Below are positions 5,710 through 8,378 of a stretch of 8,378 nt of DNA, in pieces. The first letter of the stretch is position 1; every line of letters begins with the position of its first letter. Made by a program: the position numbers and the translations under genes. The stretch lies in the NCBI GenBank assembly GCA_012271125.1, contig JAAXHB010000256.1:1-8378 (forward strand), read 5' to 3'. Under the pieces are notes generated by a model, which saw only the letters and a program-made list of their open reading frames with translations, searched no databases and was not told the DNA's origin. The DNA is from Actinomycetota bacterium. Lineage in GTDB: Bacteria > Actinomycetota > Acidimicrobiia > Acidimicrobiales > Aldehydirespiratoraceae.

Positions 5710-6810
5710 ATGGACTTCTCCCTCAGCTCCGAAGCACAGGCAATCAAAGGCCTCACTGTCCAGGTTCTCTCTGACATGTCCACCCACGAACACCTACGCG
5801 CCCTTGAACAGTCAGATAACGATAACTATGACCGAGACACTTGGCAGGCACTAGTCCAAACCGGTGTAGCAGCCTGTGCTATCCCTGAAGCTCACGGCGG
5901 GTCAGGTCTGAGCTTTCTCGCCTTAGCAGCCGCCCTGGAAGAAGTCGGTCGCTATGCCGCCGCCGTTCCGCTTCTCACGAGCTCAGTAATGGGTGCCATG
6001 CCAATCGCCCACTACGGCACACCTGTTCAGCAGCAACGCTGGCTACCTGCCCTCGCGTCCGGTGACTCACTCGCTTGTGCAGTCCTATCTGAAGACGACA
6101 CCACTACAGCCCACCATCAGCCCGACGGTACCTATCTCCTGTCAGGAACCAAACCCCTTGTTGCCGGCGGCATTGAAGCCGACGTTGCCCTAGTCCCCGC
6201 CCAACTCGACACCACTGTAGGCGTCTTCCTCCTGCCCATCCCAACACCGGGCCTCACGATTACTCCAGTTCAGGTAACCTCCGGCTGGCACGAAGCTCGT
6301 TTTGAACTGACAGATGTTCAACTCGCACCAGATGCCCTTCTCGGCACTCCAGAAACCGGCACAAAAATCATCAACTACATCGAGCAACACACCCATGCTG
6401 GCATTGCCATGATGGCTGCCGGTTCTGCCAAAGAGGCCATTCGACTTGCTGCGGAATACACCCGTGAACGTCATCAGTTCGACCGGCCAATAGCCACATT
6501 CCAAGCCGTCAGCCAAAGAGCCGGCGACTCCTACATCGATGCCGAAGCAATCTGGCTCACCGCCTACCAAGCCGCCTGGCGTCTAGCCGCCGGCCTGCCC
6601 GCCGAACGCGAGATTGCAATCGCTAGCTACACCGCCGCTGAAGCAGGCCACCGAGTGATACAGGCAGCTACTCACGTCCACGGCGGAGTCGGTGTCGACC
6701 GTGACTACCCACTGCACCGCCATTTCCTCTCCACCCGCCACCGCGAACTAACCCTCGGCCACTCCGAAGATCACCTCACCCGCCTCGGCGACATCATCGC
6801 CACCCGCTAA
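5710..6810 (+). CDS. Acyl-CoA dehydrogenase-like protein, likely FAD-binding non-catalytic partner subunit
   Basis: A 366-residue acyl-CoA dehydrogenase fold. R254, F257 and Q265 in RHQFDRPIATFQA and HVHGGVG (322-328) are the conserved FAD-binding elements of helices G-I. The middle-domain flavin loop is worn down: SEDDTTTAHH stands where SEPxxGSD is expected, and GTKPLVAG stands for KxWIT. By my alignment the IVD-type Glu position is T228 and the MCAD-type position is L349, so no catalytic base is present. The features lost here are those kept by the preceding gene, and the reverse. That predicts a heterotetramer with two FADs, as shown for mycobacterial FadE pairs. The protein is cytosolic. 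The gene is last in the three-gene operon; its ATG follows a 14-base gap with only a weak AAGAGA. Its stop is followed by an imperfect GC-rich hairpin (6800-6807 with 6825-6832, one mismatch) lacking a T-run. Confidence 0.88.
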   Translation: MDFSLSSEAQAIKGLTVQVLSDMSTHEHLRALEQSDNDNYDRDTWQALVQTGVAACAIPEAHGGSGLSFLALAAALEEVGRYAAAVPLLTSSVMGAMPIAHYGTPVQQQRWLPALASGDSLACAVLSEDDTTTAHHQPDGTYLLSGTKPLVAGGIEADVALVPAQLDTTVGVFLLPIPTPGLTITPVQVTSGWHEARFELTDVQLAPDALLGTPETGTKIINYIEQHTHAGIAMMAAGSAKEAIRLAAEYTRERHQFDRPIATFQAVSQRAGDSYIDAEAIWLTAYQAAWRLAAGLPAEREIAIASYTAAEAGHRVIQAATHVHGGVGVDRDYPLHRHFLSTRHRELTLGHSEDHLTRLGDIIATR

Positions 6811-6826
6811 GCCAAATGGTGCCGGC

Positions 6827-6882
6827 GGGGGGTTGAGGAAAGGTGAAGTGATGTGGGGAGGAAGAGGGGTGGGGGATTAGGT
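6827..6882 (-). terminator. Candidate Rho-type termination region: 56 bases with no G in the minus-strand RNA
   Basis: The plus strand has no C from 6827 to 6882, so the minus-strand transcript running over and past the TAA of the copper monooxygenase gene is a C- and T-rich tract without one G. C-rich, G-poor, unstructured RNA directly after a stop codon is the classic feature of Rho loading sites. On the plus strand the same tract has runs of 6, 4, 4 and 5 G, so a G-quadruplex is an alternative role. No intrinsic terminator was seen for either converging gene. Confidence 0.4.
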
Positions 6883-8378
6883 CGGGATGACGGTGATCGT
6901 TGAGAAACACATCTCGTCGACTGTGCCGTCACCCCAGGTGACATAGCGCGGCTCAGCGGTGTCTTGCAGCCCTCGATCCCACCAGCACTCAAAGCGCAAC
7001 ATGTCACCTTCAGCAATCTCTACTGCGTCAACCGGCTGATAGCTGAGCTGCCATTCAAAGTCCCAGCGGGGGATGTCCAACAAAACCACCTCGTTGGCCG
7101 TGTCGGGATGCAAGGTCATCCGGTAGGCAGCGCCGAGCTCATGCATATGGGCATGAAGCCCATGGATCGTGCCGGGATAAACAACTTCATGGTCGCAGGA
7201 GCTGTGACCAATAGTGCCGTCTAGCTGGGAATAATCACTAACGCTGCCGCCACACGACTTGATCAGATAATCGGGTATGAAACCGGACTGAGTCCCGTAT
7301 TTGTCCACCAAATCCCAAAGAACATTCTCCCGATCACAGAAATTCACGTAATTGCCATCAGCGGCTGCTCGCTCGGCGGCGAGAGCTTCCTCAGCAGCCG
7401 TACAAGGCACCTCAACAGGTGCCAGATAAGACCATCCGTTCAGCTCAGATAACCCCCCAGCGACCTCGGCATCGGTGGCGTGTTGAAGCACAATCTGGGA
7501 GCTGTCGGGCGCAGTGGCATAGTCATAGTGGTAGTGGGTCTGCACCACCAACATGTCCCCAGGGTCGAAGTAAAGGCCGTAACCCTCGGGATAAATCTCC
7601 GCAGGCCGCCCCGGTGCCCAGCCCTGAATAAAAGTCCCGTCAGTTGAACCCGCCTCAGCCAGACTGAAACAAGTCCAGCCTGGCTGATCGGGCCAGCCAT
7701 TTTCCTGCTCAACGGCATTATCAGCGGCGATGCGTCTTTCGATCTCATCAAGGTCACTCGCCGGAACCTGCACGACGATGGCATGGTGAGTGACCTCGGT
7801 GTTGTCGGGGCGGAACTCAAAGCCCTTGACCCAGGTCCCGTCGCCCTCGGGGTCATCGATCTGATACACCCGGCAGCGATAATCGTCACGCCGCAGCGGT
7901 GAGCGGTCGTCGTTCACGTAGCTGCTGTAGGGACCACCGGTCGGGTCGATGACTTGATCAGGCTCAATGGTGATTTGAGTTTGCCGGCGAGCTACTAGGG
8001 GAGTATCGGCAGCCACATCCACTTCGCCACCAGAGTCAGCCCACGCGGCTATCAGAGCAATTTCCTCCTCACTGAGGGTCCAGTCGTGCTTGAACGGGAT
8101 GCTCAAATCTGACGCCAACCATGGCGGCATGACTCTTGCTTGGGTGACGAGGGAGATGATGTCGGCATGCGCCGCGGCATCTCCAACGGTGTTAAGTGCC
8201 AACGAATTACGCCCGGGACCGTCCGACCCATGACAGCTCACACAGTTGTTCTCCAAAACCGCCTGCACCTCACTCCAACCCACATCCCCAGGATCCAAAA
8301 CCACCGTTCCACCAGCCCCAGAATCAACCCCCACCGGCTCGTCGACGACACCAACAAACTCCCCGCCATCATCAAAGG
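6877..8378 (-). CDS. Cytochrome c fused to a PHM/DBH-type copper monooxygenase, 5' end outside window
   Basis: The frame is open from the window edge to TAA at 6877-6879, about 499 visible codons. A GTG at 8334 could be called as the start, but 14 open codons precede it, so the true start with its export signal is probably outside. Numbering below is from that GTG. C31-V-S-C34-H35 binds haem c, and M69 in RVMPPW is the likely sixth ligand. The rest resembles peptidylglycine alpha-hydroxylating monooxygenase. H183-H184 and H267 (THYHYD) correspond to the CuH site (PHM H107, H108, H172). H394 and H396 (HGLHAHMHELG) and M475 (TVDEMCF) correspond to CuM (H242, H244, M314). All six copper ligands are present. 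A cysteine-bearing segment (about 300-385) is inserted between the two copper domains. The enzyme should hydroxylate an unknown substrate outside the cytoplasm, with the haem domain perhaps feeding electrons in place of ascorbate. It converges on the dehydrogenase operon and need not belong to it. Confidence 0.85.
   Translation of the reverse strand, partial: FDDGGEFVGVVDEPVGVDSGAGGTVVLDPGDVGWSEVQAVLENNCVSCHGSDGPGRNSLALNTVGDAAAHADIISLVTQARVMPPWLASDLSIPFKHDWTLSEEEIALIAAWADSGGEVDVAADTPLVARRQTQITIEPDQVIDPTGGPYSSYVNDDRSPLRRDDYRCRVYQIDDPEGDGTWVKGFEFRPDNTEVTHHAIVVQVPASDLDEIERRIAADNAVEQENGWPDQPGWTCFSLAEAGSTDGTFIQGWAPGRPAEIYPEGYGLYFDPGDMLVVQTHYHYDYATAPDSSQIVLQHATDAEVAGGLSELNGWSYLAPVEVPCTAAEEALAAERAAADGNYVNFCDRENVLWDLVDKYGTQSGFIPDYLIKSCGGSVSDYSQLDGTIGHSSCDHEVVYPGTIHGLHAHMHELGAAYRMTLHPDTANEVVLLDIPRWDFEWQLSYQPVDAVEIAEGDMLRFECWWDRGLQDTAEPRYVTWGDGTVDEMCFSTITVIPT

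Noticed and set aside
6800..6832. Intrinsic terminator after the second dehydrogenase
   Set aside because: The stem has a mismatch and a 17-base loop, and no T-run follows; it is too weak to call separately.
6964..7224. Plus-strand frame of 86 codons and another at 7419-7631 opposite the copper enzyme
   Set aside because: They lie antisense to codons for conserved copper ligands and show no features of their own.
1..8378. tRNA, rRNA, transposase or insertion-sequence ends
   Set aside because: I saw no cloverleaf, rRNA-like segment, transposase motif or terminal repeats with target duplications anywhere in the window.

Overview
The window looks like a fragment of a bacterial chromosome, most likely actinobacterial. 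The evidence is a tandem pair of complementary FadE-type acyl-CoA dehydrogenases of the kind known from mycobacteria, TAnnnT-type -10 elements, and catabolic genes with no Shine-Dalgarno sequence. A marine or freshwater Acidimicrobiia-like lineage is my guess from the mix of genes. The sequence alone does not settle the taxon.

Layout. (1) Positions 1-2119, minus strand: 706 uninterrupted codons of a large Eco57I-type N6-adenine DNA methyltransferase or type IIG-like protein. Its 3' end lies outside the window. It carries the methylase entry motifs (TGSYFTK, then ADIAMGSGHFL). The upstream nuclease-like region appears to lack the ExK catalytic pair. (2) Positions 2120-2394: a divergent regulatory region with a perfect 7-bp inverted repeat in the methylase leader, an AT-rich promoter zone, and a 17-bp stem-loop whose three non-Watson-Crick pairs are all G-U on the plus strand. 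(3) Positions 2395-3086, plus strand: two small single-pass membrane proteins of unknown family. Each has a strong AAGGAGG ribosome site and a nearly identical GCTATAGTCA-CAAC element upstream. (4) Positions 3218-6810, plus strand: a tight three-gene catabolic operon encoding an amidohydrolase of the ACMSD-like superfamily and two acyl-CoA dehydrogenases, with gaps of 9 and 14 bases and no clear ribosome sites. (5) Positions 6811-6876: a short convergent spacer. A 56-base stretch without a single C on the plus strand starts here and runs over the last gene's stop codon, giving a C-rich, G-free RNA on the minus strand. (6) Positions 6877-8378, minus strand: a cytochrome c fused to a PHM/DBH-type copper monooxygenase, with its N-terminus outside the window.

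How the parts fit. The two dehydrogenases divide the essential residues between them. The first keeps the flavin loops and a candidate catalytic Glu, and the second keeps the FAD-binding RxxF...Q and HGG elements. They probably form one mixed enzyme acting on an unknown acyl-CoA, with the amidohydrolase acting on a related metabolite. The methylase and the two small membrane genes have lower GC and mixed codon use. For example, positions 1-60 have 26 G+C of 60, against 36 of 60 at 3841-3900. This block looks like an accessory, possibly defence-related, insertion next to a metabolic region. The best candidate for something undescribed is the unit formed by the structured leader and the two small membrane proteins with a shared promoter element, divergent from the methylase.
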